Positions 52,187-63,931 of a stretch of 64,000 nucleotides of DNA are shown here, one piece after another. Below the pieces are notes generated by a model that was not told where the DNA came from, did no database searches, and saw only the letters and a list, made by a program, of their open reading frames with translations. The position numbers and the translations under genes were made by a program. The stretch lies in the NCBI GenBank assembly GCA_000320545.1, contig ADNK01001594.1, positions 23,501 to 87,500 on the forward strand, written 5' to 3'. The first letter of the stretch is position 1; every line of letters starts with the position of its first letter. This stretch comes from Bigelowiella natans CCMP2755. Taxonomy: Eukaryota; Cercozoa; Chlorarachniophyceae.

Positions 52187-53703
52187 GAGAATGATCTGTA
52201 GAGTTTTGAAGCTTAATGTCATACATCGTTTTCAAAAATAGATGAGTCAAACCTAAGAGTGTCAGAGCCGCATACGCATGAACATGTGTGACCACTCACA
52301 ATGACATACAAGTAAACACACGCGCGTGTACGACATCACAGCCAGGGCGCATGTAACATATACACTCCGCCTCGCTCGCAGGTACTTATTGCCAGCTGTC
52401 AGAATCTATTCACGTGTACAGGAATAATCGCGCCCGCGATGAGTAATGAAGCAGAATAAGCTTATCTAGTTATTGCCATGTGTGATGCAACAATGAATGA
52501 TCGTTTTAATGATTATCTGCATCGCCTTGCTAGCTTGCTCTAGCGCTGCTTGCTGCTATGTGCATGATGTACGCGTGTGTCTATCTGATGATGTCCAAAT
52601 GGCTCGCCGCAGACGGGCGATGCACACGTATGTACCTATCAGCTATATGTGTAGAGTTACGCGGCATGATGTAATCAAATCGATTTGTGAACGCAAGCAG
52701 GTCTAGAGGTGTTGCATCCGCCTAGCAGCACTTGTTCTAGCCTTTCCAACACTGTGTGTCTTTGGCAATTTGTCAATTCGGTGAATTGCAACACATATAC
52801 ACAATCATAGTGCTAGTCACCATGATGAGTCTATAGTCATGGAGGCTATATTGTCGCACGCAAGCAAAATCCCCGATGTTGTCAACAATGCATTCAAATT
52901 GTCTCTACTGCCTAGCAACATGTCGACGACAATGTGACTTGTGTTCACAATGTCAATGACAACATGACTTGCATTTGCACGACGTGTGTTTTGCTGAAAT
53001 CAATTAATTTATCAAAGCACATTTTTGTAGGTACATACATGCTGATGATTTTGAACAGACAGTGTCAATGAGAATCTCACATTGTCAACAGCTACACGTG
53101 TCATGTTGTTGACAACACATGTTCAGAACACGCACTGCTACAATGCAACACAGTGTCGACAGCACACGTTTTAAACTTGTAGTGCACTCACGAAAACGAC
53201 AAAATATCAAATTGTCATGATGTTGTCACGCTAGCTAGCTAGCTAGCTACGTAGCATACTGAATAATTAGCATTATTATTCATGCATGACATGTAGCTGC
53301 ACGCTGTGCAAAAGCGTTCGTACATACCAGATACACGCGCAGTAGCGCATCCATAGCATAGCGCATGCCGCATGTGTGGTTGTGGATCGCATCGGACACA
53401 ATCTAGCCATGCTACTGCTAGACAACGATCAACGATATGGACGCATAATATGGGTCCACAGACAGCATTGCGATGCATCAATTGATGCGGCTACGATACA
53501 GCTAGCGCGAACTCCATAATTCATGCGGAACTTTTGATGTTCAGCAACAAATGTAGCTGAAGTAGCTAGCCATGATGTTGATACAATATTTACGTATTCC
53601 ACCCATCGTGCGTGTTCGTAATCGTGCAGCTACTCACGACGCTGCAACACGACACAATGCACTTCTTCACTGTGTCAAATTTACAAATTACAGTGTGAAA
53701 GTT
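52187..53703. other. Tail-to-tail intergenic island D
   Basis: This 1.5-kb gap between the convergent RACK1 and ankyrin genes has no credible gene. It is rich in GCTAGC (cluster at 53229-53249), CATG, and especially TTGTC/GACAA words between 52750 and 53230. One near-palindrome is TGTTGTTGACAACA at 53105-53118. There are no microsatellites. Confidence 0.6.
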
Positions 53704-55021
53704 TTACATTAGAATACATCCGCAGGAGGATGCTCCACCACCATCATAGTCATCTATATATTCCTCTTGCCCTGCAGCTAGTGACGACTCTGGGTGAACG
53801 GAACTTATCGGTGAACTGGGTTTTCTCATTCGCGTCTTTCCAGCCTTTTCCCTCTCTGGCCTCGCCCTTGTCATATTTCCCATCCAATTCCACGCAGTTT
53901 CGCGGCGCTCCTTTTCCAGTATCCTTCTCGATCGCTCCCGAAGCATCTTCTTTTTCCGACTTTTCTTCATTCGTTCTGCCCTTCCTAGGTAGTCGACAAG
54001 ACGCTCGTTGCTCTTCTCTTCGGCCAGGTTACAAGCCGTTTTCCCATCATTATTCTCAATTAAGCAGTCGGCATTTGAATTAGCGATAAGGAAACGTACG
54101 ACTTCAAAGTTCTCATAATATGCAGCATACATCAGTGCCGTGCTGCCATCCAAGGTGCGCGCATTGACATCGGCCTTTGACTCAACTAAAATCTTCACCA
54201 GCTCCAGAATTCCTCCCTCAGAAGCTATGCTTAAAGCTGTGCACCTTTTTGTGAAAAGAAACGGAACGGTTTATAAGGGCGAGATCACTGGAAACTTGAA
54301 TAAAAGAACATGTGAAGATGAAATTCCACCATTATTACCCGTTTTTCTTTTTCGCATTCACGTTAGCCCTCGCTTTAAGGAGAAATTTAATTGTATCCTT
54401 CTCCTTCTGGAAGGCAGCGGCCATAAGTGCTGTGCTACCATCGGCACTCTCTGTATCGATATCGGCTTTACATTCTAAGAGCACCTCCATAACATCTACA
54501 TGGCCTCTTGACCCTGCCACCATAAGTGCTGATACCCCCTTTCGTGTTGGGGTGTTGACGTTAGCCTTTGCTTCCTCTAATAGATAATGAACAGTGTCAA
54601 CTTTTCCATGATAGCACGCTTCGGTGAGTGCAGTTCCCCCTTTCGAATTGCGCTTGTTAGCGCTAATCTTTCGCTTCCCAGATAAAGGCGTCAATAATTT
54701 TCTGAGCTTCTTTAATTTACCCTTTCCCGCATACTTGACGAGATCATTTGGGAGCTGAAATTATTTCATTAATCGTATCGTATCTTGTGAATTATTCATC
54801 GATAGTCTCAATGTTGAACTCAATTTTAAATGACACAGGTTATCGTTCCAAATGCACACCTGTCTCGGTTTATGTATGGAATCGTTCTAAAAAATGTAAA
54901 TCTTTGTCTGTTCATGAGAGTACTTATTTACCTTTTTTTTGCTTTCTCTTTTCCGAGAGCCACGTTTTTTCTTCTCGGCTAGTTCGATGAACTTCTTTGC
55001 CACTGCCTGAGGAAGAGGGAG

Positions 55022-55074
<53 letters not shown>

Positions 55075-55125
55075 AGATATTCCTGTTAGTGGCATAATTT
55101 TTTTCGGGAAAGTCTCTACAAACAT
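53704..55125 (-). CDS. Ankyrin-repeat protein with C-terminal CaaX prenylation motif
   Basis: Four exons join in phase (55075-55125, 54932-55006, 54339-54754, 53704-54244), giving 360 residues from a tentative ATG at 55125. A lysine-rich N-terminal segment (ELAEKKKRGSRKRESKKK) precedes six ankyrin repeats of about 33 residues, recognisable by GGTALTEACYHGKVDTVHYL, GVSALMVAGSRGHVDVMEVL, GSTALMAAAF, GCTALSIASEGGILELVKIL, GSTALMYAAYYENFEVVRFL and GKTACNLAEE. The intron after repeat 3 falls within a GG codon. A basic helix (MKKSRKKKMLRERSRRILEKERR) follows, then a disordered tail ending SSCGCILM. The last four residues CILM fit a CaaX box for farnesylation, and the cysteine two residues upstream could be palmitoylated, so the protein is predicted to be membrane-anchored. 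Partners are unknown. An upstream exon cannot be excluded. Confidence 0.85.
55029..55071. repeat. (GA)n microsatellite in the first ankyrin-gene intron
   Basis: This is a pure dinucleotide run of about 20 units inside the 68-bp intron 55007-55074. On the transcribed strand it is (CT)n and lies directly after the 5' splice site. Confidence 0.88.
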
Positions 55126-55723
55126 TTGTGGAAACTCTACGAAACGAGAAGGTATTTCAGCGCGGCGAAAAATCTGCAATGTCACTTTTTACCCTCTTCT
55201 TTCCAGTACTTTTTACCACGCCTCTTGCGGTTAACATGCCCAGTTCATACTATCCCCTTCAGCATTTGCGACGGCATTTAGGACATTCCACGGTGATATT
55301 TTTTTGACGAACTGCCGAGACTGTATGTGTACGGATACATATCATAAGGAGGAAACCTTTGCAGTTTCTAATTCGCAAACCTTTATTGAAGCATCATCGA
55401 CTCTATTTGGTCGCTCTTCAATCGCTTTCGTACTGATGAAATGGGACCTGCTACCACCTAATAAAAAAAAAACATTTCAATTAGGCGCCGCCCGAACAAC
55501 ATGTGTAATTACTCCTACTTTATTTACGCGAGCAAGGTTAATCGGAGGGGGCCATAGACCAGAGGTGTGCGTTACTACGTTAGCAGTGGTAGCAGGGCAA
55601 GTGGGAAATGCGTTCCCTCTATTTCCTTGTCGCGATATAAAATTACCCTTGTTTCTTTAGTTACTAATGGAAGAATTTGGTGATTGCCTACCGACAAAAG
55701 TGTCGTTCTTACTCTAATCCAGA
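55126..55723. promoter_or_regulatory. Head-to-head intergenic region between ankyrin and sulfotransferase genes
   Basis: About 600 bp separate two divergent start codons. No gene was recognised and small open frames lack support. A run of eight A occurs near 55460. No GCTAGC words were seen. Confidence 0.45.
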
Positions 55724-57042
55724 ATGTCGCAGTTGCAAAAAGGGTCCCATTTCTTTGTAAAAAGGACACCCACAAGTATTGAAACCATTCCTCAGTATTG
55801 TTCAACAGTAATGGTGTACACGGTGCTCTCGTACGTCGCCTCTCTACTCTGCTTGCTCAAACCACCTTCTGCGTACGGGGTTTGGGTAGGAGAAGGCGGA
55901 AGAGAGATGCAGAGCTGGAAAAGGGGTAAAATTCTTACGTTTTCAGACGAAGTTTTCGTTTATTTTCACGAAAGGCCATGCTCAGGAGACGACCTGCTGA
56001 CGAAGCATCCGAACCCTACAAAGTACATCATTGTTACAACCCCGCGCTCTGGATCCACTTGGCTAAGTAAAACTCGAAATTTGCTGAGTAAGATACGAAT
56101 AAGCTAGCAACAATCCATGACTTGCATGTAGGCGAGATGATGAATTCCCATCCTCAAGTGGAAAACTACTTCGAGATCATCAATAAGCATCGTATGGTAC
56201 ATATCGCGCGACAGAAAGTGAACTCAGAAATGATCCAGAGGTAAGAATAGCGAAGAGTAAACCCTATGTACAAGAAGATACCATCGTCGTTGCGTAGAGT
56301 GAAGTTGGTGTTCTTGATAGATTCATGAGCAACACCTCCGACACTACCGCAAGATACGACACCCACTCGAAATGGGAAGAAATGCTTGACGTCTGCTTCG
56401 AGAAACCGGCCAATCCAAGGGTGATGGCAAAATATGTATAGTAGATCAGAATAAGTTGCATACTTACTGCGAAGTTGTGCAAAATGATCATGTTGAGGTG
56501 AAATTTGTTGGATTTAAGTGGCATTTATTCCAAATGTTCAGGTGAAAGCCGTTGGATTCAAGTGGCATTTATTCCAAATGCCTAAACATTTGGATCAAGT
56601 TATGAACTATCTCAATAAGAACGACGTCAAAGTCATCGTTCTTCGTAAGATCAGACCCTATACTACACTTTGGCAATAACTTTAGAATGTGATACATATT
56701 GCGCTGACCTCTGTTTCTCCTGCTGCTTGTTGCTGCTACTGCTGCTGCTGGTGGTGGTGGTGGTGCTGGTACTATATTTCTCCCGTCTCGTTTCCTATAG
56801 TTGTCCTCCCCTCGCTTCTGAAATTGCCACTATCATCACATATATATGGTACATAGATCGGGAGAACTATCTTCGTCAGGCAATTTCAGCATACTTCAAA
56901 AATGTCGTAAGAACTAAATACAACTTCAGGGATACGGTATTTGAATATGCCTGTTGCTGTTAGAACACCTTAGAAATGGTGATGAGACAATGAGATTAAG
57001 AAATTATATCCTTTCTATCTCTTCCTTTCTATCATCTTCCTG

Positions 57043-57091
<49 letters not shown>

Positions 57092-57889
57092 TGTGTGTGT
57101 GTGTGTGTGAAAATGAAACAGGAGAAAGCTCCCAAGATGATAGCCCAAGATATCTCTGTGGAATTCTTCGAAAAATACCTTAAATTGTGCCACCACATTC
57201 TTCCCTAATTCTCTCTGACATTCTGAATCCGAGCACCACCTCGTTAAAACTCATTTCTTGTTGTAATTTGATATTTACTTTCAAAAAGGTACAAGGCTGA
57301 GGCCAAAGTTTTGGAGAACGTCGCAGCTACTGCAAAATATAGCCACTTCGTCGTATATGAGGTAATACAATATGACAGATGATGTTGGTTGTAGCTCAAG
57401 ATATATCGATGAAGCATGATAGCGATGATGAGGAAGGAAGAATGGGGATAAATCTATGTAAGATTGATAACTAGTGACATTAATTTGCGTCTTTCCAACC
57501 CCTTCTTACTTACCGCCTATCGTTCTCTTTCAGGAGATAGTGAAACATCCACTCAAGCACCTCAAAGCCATCGAGATGTTTTTTGGGGTTGATGAACATG
57601 TAGACGAAGTGTTGTCGGATACAAACGGGTTCCAGAAGTTGCATCAAGGTTAGACGCCTTTTAGTGAAATATGCGAGTCATTCGAGACAGTGATTCACAT
57701 GAGATTAAAGTGAATTCTAAACGACGCGACTATACTTCTTCTCCTATATTTCCAGGTCCAATCGAGTCTATGGTGACGAACTGGCAGCAAAAGAAAGAAA
57801 TTCTTCTGAAGGGAGAATTCAAAGATAGTATATTAAAATGGGACACCACAGACGATTCGACCACATCAACTGGAATAACACGATTGTAG
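55724..57889 (+). CDS. Membrane-anchored sulfotransferase
   Basis: The family transfers sulfate from PAPS to sugars or other acceptors, usually in the Golgi. Nine exons join in phase: 55724-56066, 56132-56240, 56300-56420, 56542-56644, 56857-56936, 57122-57186, 57289-57361, 57534-57648, 57756-57889. They give 380 residues. A signal-anchor (VYTVLSYVASLLCLL) follows a 29-residue tail. If the second ATG (55811) is used, the protein has 351 residues and the hydrophobic stretch is N-terminal. The 5'-phosphosulfate loop is IIVTTPRSGSTWLS. The 3'-phosphate site is VIVLHRENYLRQAISAYFKN, with the usual Arg and Ser. VKAVGFKWHLFQMP and FVVYEEIVKHPLKHL also fit the fold. The substrate cannot be told. A partial duplication of exon 4 precedes it. 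A (CT)n(GT)n tract sits in the intron before exon 6. Confidence 0.87.
56498..56536 (+). pseudogene. Decayed tandem copy of the start of sulfotransferase exon 4
   Basis: Bases 56498-56536 repeat 56542-56580 with only a few differences and a 44-bp period. Both copies are preceded by AG, so both resemble acceptor sites. In the upstream copy the frame that reads VKFVGFKWHLFQM reaches a stop a few codons later, so only the downstream copy can continue the protein. Confidence 0.75.
57053..57109. repeat. (CT)n followed by (GT)n microsatellite
   Basis: A compound dinucleotide tract lies in the sulfotransferase intron, ending about 12 bp before the acceptor of exon 6. It may serve as an extended polypyrimidine tract. 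The same CT-then-GT order occurs at 26213 and 27434. Confidence 0.85.
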
Positions 57890-58643
57890 GGTGGTATTAG
57901 CTAAACCATAGCAGTAGCCTCAGCAAAAATAAATTAGTTTAATTTAACCATAGCAGTAGCCTCAGAAAAGAAAAAAAAATTAAAATGTGAGATGGAAGCC
58001 TCAGCCAAAAAAAATAAACAAAGCAAAGTTACATCATATAGCATGTGTGGATCTGTGCGCTTGTCACACAGTATCAACGTAAGTTCTACATCTAGAGCGA
58101 GCTGCACAGTCGCATTTATGCCCAATGCGAATATTGCATCGCATTGGCTACACGATACACTCAGCATGGCGCTTCGCCTAGATGAATCTACATTGCATGT
58201 AGGCGCAATGTGATGCTCAATATGCTCGCATTGACTACATACAGCATGCTGCTCCATTTCTAGATTTTGTGTTAGTTACTCGCTGTATATCCTATGTCTA
58301 GTAGTATTGTGCGCAAAACGTACGCACGTCGTCGTGTGTCCCGCTACTACTAAAAGTGACATCGCACACATAGCGCTTGTTGAGTGCATCTTCGAAGTCG
58401 ACGACACTGATAATTAGCTTCATAACATCTGTGACACATTCTTCAAGAGCACACACATGATAAGATGGTGAGTCACGCCTAATAAATGCGCGCACATGGT
58501 GTATTAATTAGCAACTTAATCTTCTTCACATCGTTCATATGGCATTGTACATGTAAATCAGCCACATACATCGTCGCACCATATCTCTTCATCATTGTTT
58601 TTGAAGTAATGCCCGATATTACGCACTGCAACTCTTAATTCAT
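57890..58643. other. Tail-to-tail intergenic island E
   Basis: This is the gap between the convergent sulfotransferase and nicastrin genes. A 20-bp direct repeat (CCATAGCAGTAGCCTCAG, near 57906 and 57948) sits in the sulfotransferase 3' flank. Beyond it the sequence is dense in GCAT/ATGC and short inverted repeats, for example CTACAT...ATGTAG around 58188-58202 and AATGCG...CGCATT around 58124-58145. It has no GCTAGC, unlike islands A to D. No gene was seen. Confidence 0.5.
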
Positions 58644-59283
58644 CTACGTATTAAAATTCTGTAATATGTATGGTTTTGCGAAAAAACCACCTAATCCAGC
58701 AAGAGTTGTTAGTACAAGGCCTAACGTCAGCATAATTAGCTGAGTTTCCGGAGATTCTCGTCTGAAAAGCCTGAAAATAAGAATATACGACGAATACATC
58801 AAGCTTAGGAATAAGTTGCTTTTATGTAGAAGAAAAACCGTGTTTACAGCATTCACTATGTGGTAACACCGACAAGCAAAAAATAGATACACATTTCTAC
58901 GATCAACCTTGTGCCTATCCCAAACGCCCAGTTGCTCTCGGTGAAGATCATGGAGGGAATAGCGCTCACATTGTTCGACCATGCCTCTCCACCACGCACA
59001 TACCACTTATCCTTTAAGCAGCAGCAGAAGGAACGACAAGTGTATCATGGATGGATCGATGGATATAAAGCAGTGTGTGATATTTACTGCTACTACAACT
59101 ACTTCTACTACTATTGTTTCTATTACTACTCCTCTATCAGCACCTTTGCGTAGTCAAACTCGATTACAGGGTCCACGGCGTCATGGTAGCTGTGTGATTA
59201 TCACTATCATCATCGTCAAAGTTGGGTGTTTAATAGTGATTGTTCGTCGCTCAGAACCACCAATTTGAACTTGAACGAAGAGG

Positions 59284-59325
<42 letters not shown>

Positions 59326-61098
59326 ATATAGTGCTTCTGGTGGTGTAACTGATGATGATGATGATGATGATGATAGGTGATAGGTGATAGGTGATAGGTG
59401 ATAGATGACTCACGCAGCTCCAAAGCCATTGGCTTCTATCAACATCTTTGCAAGATAGCTGTGTAGAAACGCTGGAAACCCCCCTATTCTCGGTGGATCC
59501 ACCAGCAAGAACACACTCGTGTAGTGATTTGTAAGGTCATCACTTTGGAACGTTGATGATGATGAATCATCGCCCATGATACTAATAAATTGATTCATAA
59601 GTCACACACCTCGATATGATATCATTCGTGGTTTGCTTGTTATCTATTTCTATATATCCTGGGGCGTCATCATCCATGCACAAACGCTGCAAAAATCTGT
59701 CTATCGCCTTCAACCACGATTCTCTAGCCTCCCTTCTCTCCTTCCACTTTCTCCATTTTGGTGTGCTTTCACAACAACAACAACTACTACTACTACTTCT
59801 GTCTCCTGTAATAAGTGACACTTAGGGCCACGAATAACGCACCTCTTAGCACATTCTCTGCCATTCTCCTGATCTTGTGTGAAGCAATCAAAAAGCTGTA
59901 TGATGTGCTCACAGTCCACCTCGCTGTCTATGGCCCCAAGGCAGCCTGACACGTTTGCGCTCTCCCCTCCCCCAGCAGCGCCGTACAGCAAACGTGCTAC
60001 GGATCTAGCAACATCACAGAGCTGCAGACGCTGTGAAGCTGTGATATTGGTGTCGTACCTACCATAAATGATTGTTATGAGCTTACAAGCACTATTATTT
60101 CACACACACACTCCCACACACACACACACGCGCGCTCTTACCGTGATAGAAAGAAAGGATCCTTGAAAGAGCTGTTAGAATCTGAGATATGAATAGCGCC
60201 AACGTCCATCGACGGCGGCATCATCTCCAGGAAAGACGGAATACTACCCACAGCAACAATCGCGACAGAGAAGAGAGAAGCATGATAAGAAGTAGCTTTT
60301 ACTGCTGCAATGAGCTAGAGTTTGGTCTGCAAAGAAGGCTATCTACTTTTGTATATACGAAAATCATCATCATCCTTATCATCATCATCATCATCATCAT
60401 ATTATTATTATTATTATTATTATTATCAATCAATATTGAACGATAACAACACGGGAGATAAGCAGCACGTATTACACTATTGAACGTGGAAGAGGAAAGA
60501 GGCAAAGAGTCCTACTACCTTGAGGGAGGGAGGGATCTGAGACTAGCGTCTGGAGTTGTGAAATTGAGCGGTATTGATGATGATGATGAGGAGGAGGAGG
60601 AGGAGAGGTTCAGAGCAAGCTGCTGCAAGTTTTCCGAGGCGATTTTGTCGTTTGACCGCAGATGAGAGCGATGAACGAATACGTCATTTCCCCCTCCCCT
60701 TCCGTCGTTTCCTATCGACCCAATGGCACCCACCTGATATCAGTAGGTGAAGAAGGAGATGTTCATCAGTGATTAGTTCTGCGACGACCTGATGCTACTA
60801 CTACTACTACTACTACCACCTACAGCTGCTGTTACCTCGATGATTGAGTCTATTTGAGTCAAGTTGATGTTGGTGAAAAGTGTACTGGGCTTGTACGGCC
60901 TCACGCACATATCCGAATACTTATGAGAAGGCTGCTCACACTGAAGCCCTACTTTCAAATCCTTTGCGAAACGGCGAGATCCAACATACCTTGGTCATCA
61001 CCATTATGATAATTAGTAGTACAAAAGGAGGAGGAGGAGGAGGAGGAGGAGGAGGAGGAGGAAGCAATCAATCTCTCAATCACACGCCCTACATAGCG

Positions 61099-61132
<34 letters not shown>

Positions 61133-61216
61133 AATTCCCCCTGCATATCGTCATCATCGTCTTCATCATCATCGTGACTGTTTGGGCAATTCGTCCTCGT
61201 CGTCTCTTCTTCTTCT

Positions 61217-61249
<33 letters not shown>

Positions 61250-61609
61250 CCAACTTCTCCCCACCCCCCCTCCTCCTCCTCTGCATGCATGCATGGAGTC
61301 ATTGACCAACCCAAATTGCTCCCCCTGTAGAATGGCTACCATGATCTTCTTCTCAACCTTATAATGCCATAAATGGAATCGACTTGAGTAAGTGAGAAGA
61401 GGAAGAGGAGGAGGACATGGCTAATAAGCTACAAGGAAACGTTGATACCACTCGTTGTATTACAGCACGCACCTGATCCAAGGACAAGCAGGACGAAGAC
61501 GAAGAGGAGGAGGAGGAGGCGAGAGAAGAGTTGAACTGATTCAGTGCCTTCACCGCTCCCAACAAGGCCACCAGCCCAGATTGGTAGAAGTTCGCTCCGA
61601 CAGCTGATG

Positions 61610-61641
<32 letters not shown>

Positions 61642-63622
61642 GACGAGCAGGATGAGTGAGTATCATGATACTAACTCCATTCATGATTGTAAGCTTGGAA
61701 GTCAATATTAAAATGGATTTCAGGCCAACATATCCACTATAAATAGTTGTTTAAGAAATGCGTTGCTACTATTTGATGTAGCGCCCAGGACAATCACCAC
61801 GTAAATGCTCATGCATAGCGAAGAAAACAGGCATATTCATCTCCGTTCTTCAAGTTTTCAAGGAATGATTCTATCGAGACAGCACGCAAATAACGACGAC
61901 GACTAAGACGATGGCAGTATACCCATATCGTGGAAGAGAGCGGAAGAGTCCATCATTGCTATTGACCACAACAACTATCATTATCATCGTCATCATCATC
62001 ATCATCATCATCATCAACAACAACATCTTCAAACCATGCTTGATGATAATGTGGCATCATCTCCTACTAGGTCACTGAGGAGGGGAGGGGGAGGAGGAGG
62101 GGGCGGATGTTGCATCAGAACCCCTCACAGCATGACACCGTTGAGAAGACTGCAAACACCGTCCTCCTCCTCCTCCTCCTCCTCCTCCTCCTCCTCCGTT
62201 GACTCTCTACTAGACTATCATGGTATTACCTGTAGCAAGGACAACTTTGCGATTACTCGTAGCGTTCAATCTAGAAGGAGAAGGGGGCAATGGAGAAGGG
62301 GCGGGAGGGATGATGAGAAAGACCTCTCCATCAGCTAGCTACTGGGAGATGATGATAATAAACGATATTATTATTCGGTAGTAGATCGAAGCACTGACAG
62401 AAGATGACGGGATGGATGATGATGATGCTGATAATGATAATAATAATGATGCTGACGGTAGAATATATTACTAAATGCCGGAATAAACAAACGATGACGA
62501 CGACGACGACCGAATGATCCAACACACTAATGTAAACAATTCTCTGGTTTTAAGGTGGAAACCCATATAACACCAACAACACCACATGTTCTCAGTAGTT
62601 ACCTGTCCAACGTCGTCCACACACTGAAGCCCCCCACCGGCAAACAAGTGGCTCTTTTTAGGCAGTCTAATAAATATTAGTAATTGTTGTTTGTCACGCA
62701 TCATTCACACATTCATCCTCGCCATATTGCCCAGGCAACTCCTCCTCAGTAATATCACCGTGCTCGTATCATATGGTAACCTCTCTCATTAATATGATCT
62801 TCGTGTTTTTATATATCGCCTTACATTGACTAAATCTAATGCATCATTCACGCGGTTACTATTTATTATTACCAATGGAGTTTCCGTTAGCGTACATCGG
62901 GTAGTTGAACTCTGCGACAAATGCTTGAAAGTCTCCCTGTAAATTATATTGGATTGGATATTTTTATGGTGGGCATGATGGTGCTGACGGTATCATTAAA
63001 AGTAAAAGAAGAAGAAGAAGAAGAAGAAGAAGTAAAGGGGAAAGGAGGAGGAAGAGGAGGGGACTGCTACTGCTACTACATTACATTTTTTGCGCTTTGC
63101 TCGTTGTCCTTGGCCTTCTCGTACACCTCCTCAGAACCCTGTTTATCAGCAACTACTATTCCGAAACCGTACCTACCAATATAGTCATTAGTAATATGGT
63201 TGGTGGTGGTGATGGTGATAACAACTGATATTAGTAAGGGGAAAACAACTGCAGAATTCTTTCTCTCTTGCTTTTACCTTTGGTGTATTATGGGGTCGAC
63301 ATGGCCTTGTAAGTTCCACTCGTGCAAATTCTGACCCCGAATCTAACCAAATAACAGCCACAAAAGCAGTCAGAACGCGCCAGGGTTAAAGAAGAGCGAG
63401 AAGGACGATATGATACTTTCATGTTATATGTTACGTCGTCGTCCTCGCGCGTGAATGTGTGATTCATCAGCTATCTATCTTCTCCTCGCCATCACTACTT
63501 ACTTACTACTACCTTGGCCATGAAGGATTGCGGAGTTTTCTCATCAGGTGAATATGCGGTAGGAGTGTCGCCGATGGTCAGAACCAATATGCCAGCCAGA
63601 TCCATCGTAGCTCTTCGAGGAG

Positions 63623-63674
<52 letters not shown>

Positions 63675-63864
63675 CCAGAGAACAACAACAAGAAGTAGAA
63701 GAAGTGAAAACAAAACAGTTATTAAATTATGCACTTGATTACAACCCTGGTTAATATCTTCGCCGCCATTGACTTTGTTAGAAAATATCACCGTAATTCG
63801 TCCACGACAGATTTGTTGAATAGAGCCTGGGGCACCTGCAAATAATTAGTCACAGCCAGAAAGG

Positions 63865-63931
<67 letters not shown>

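Noticed and set aside
59372-59404. CRISPR-like or phage-type repeat array
   Set aside because: The unit is only seven bases with no spacers, and the whole window is eukaryotic.
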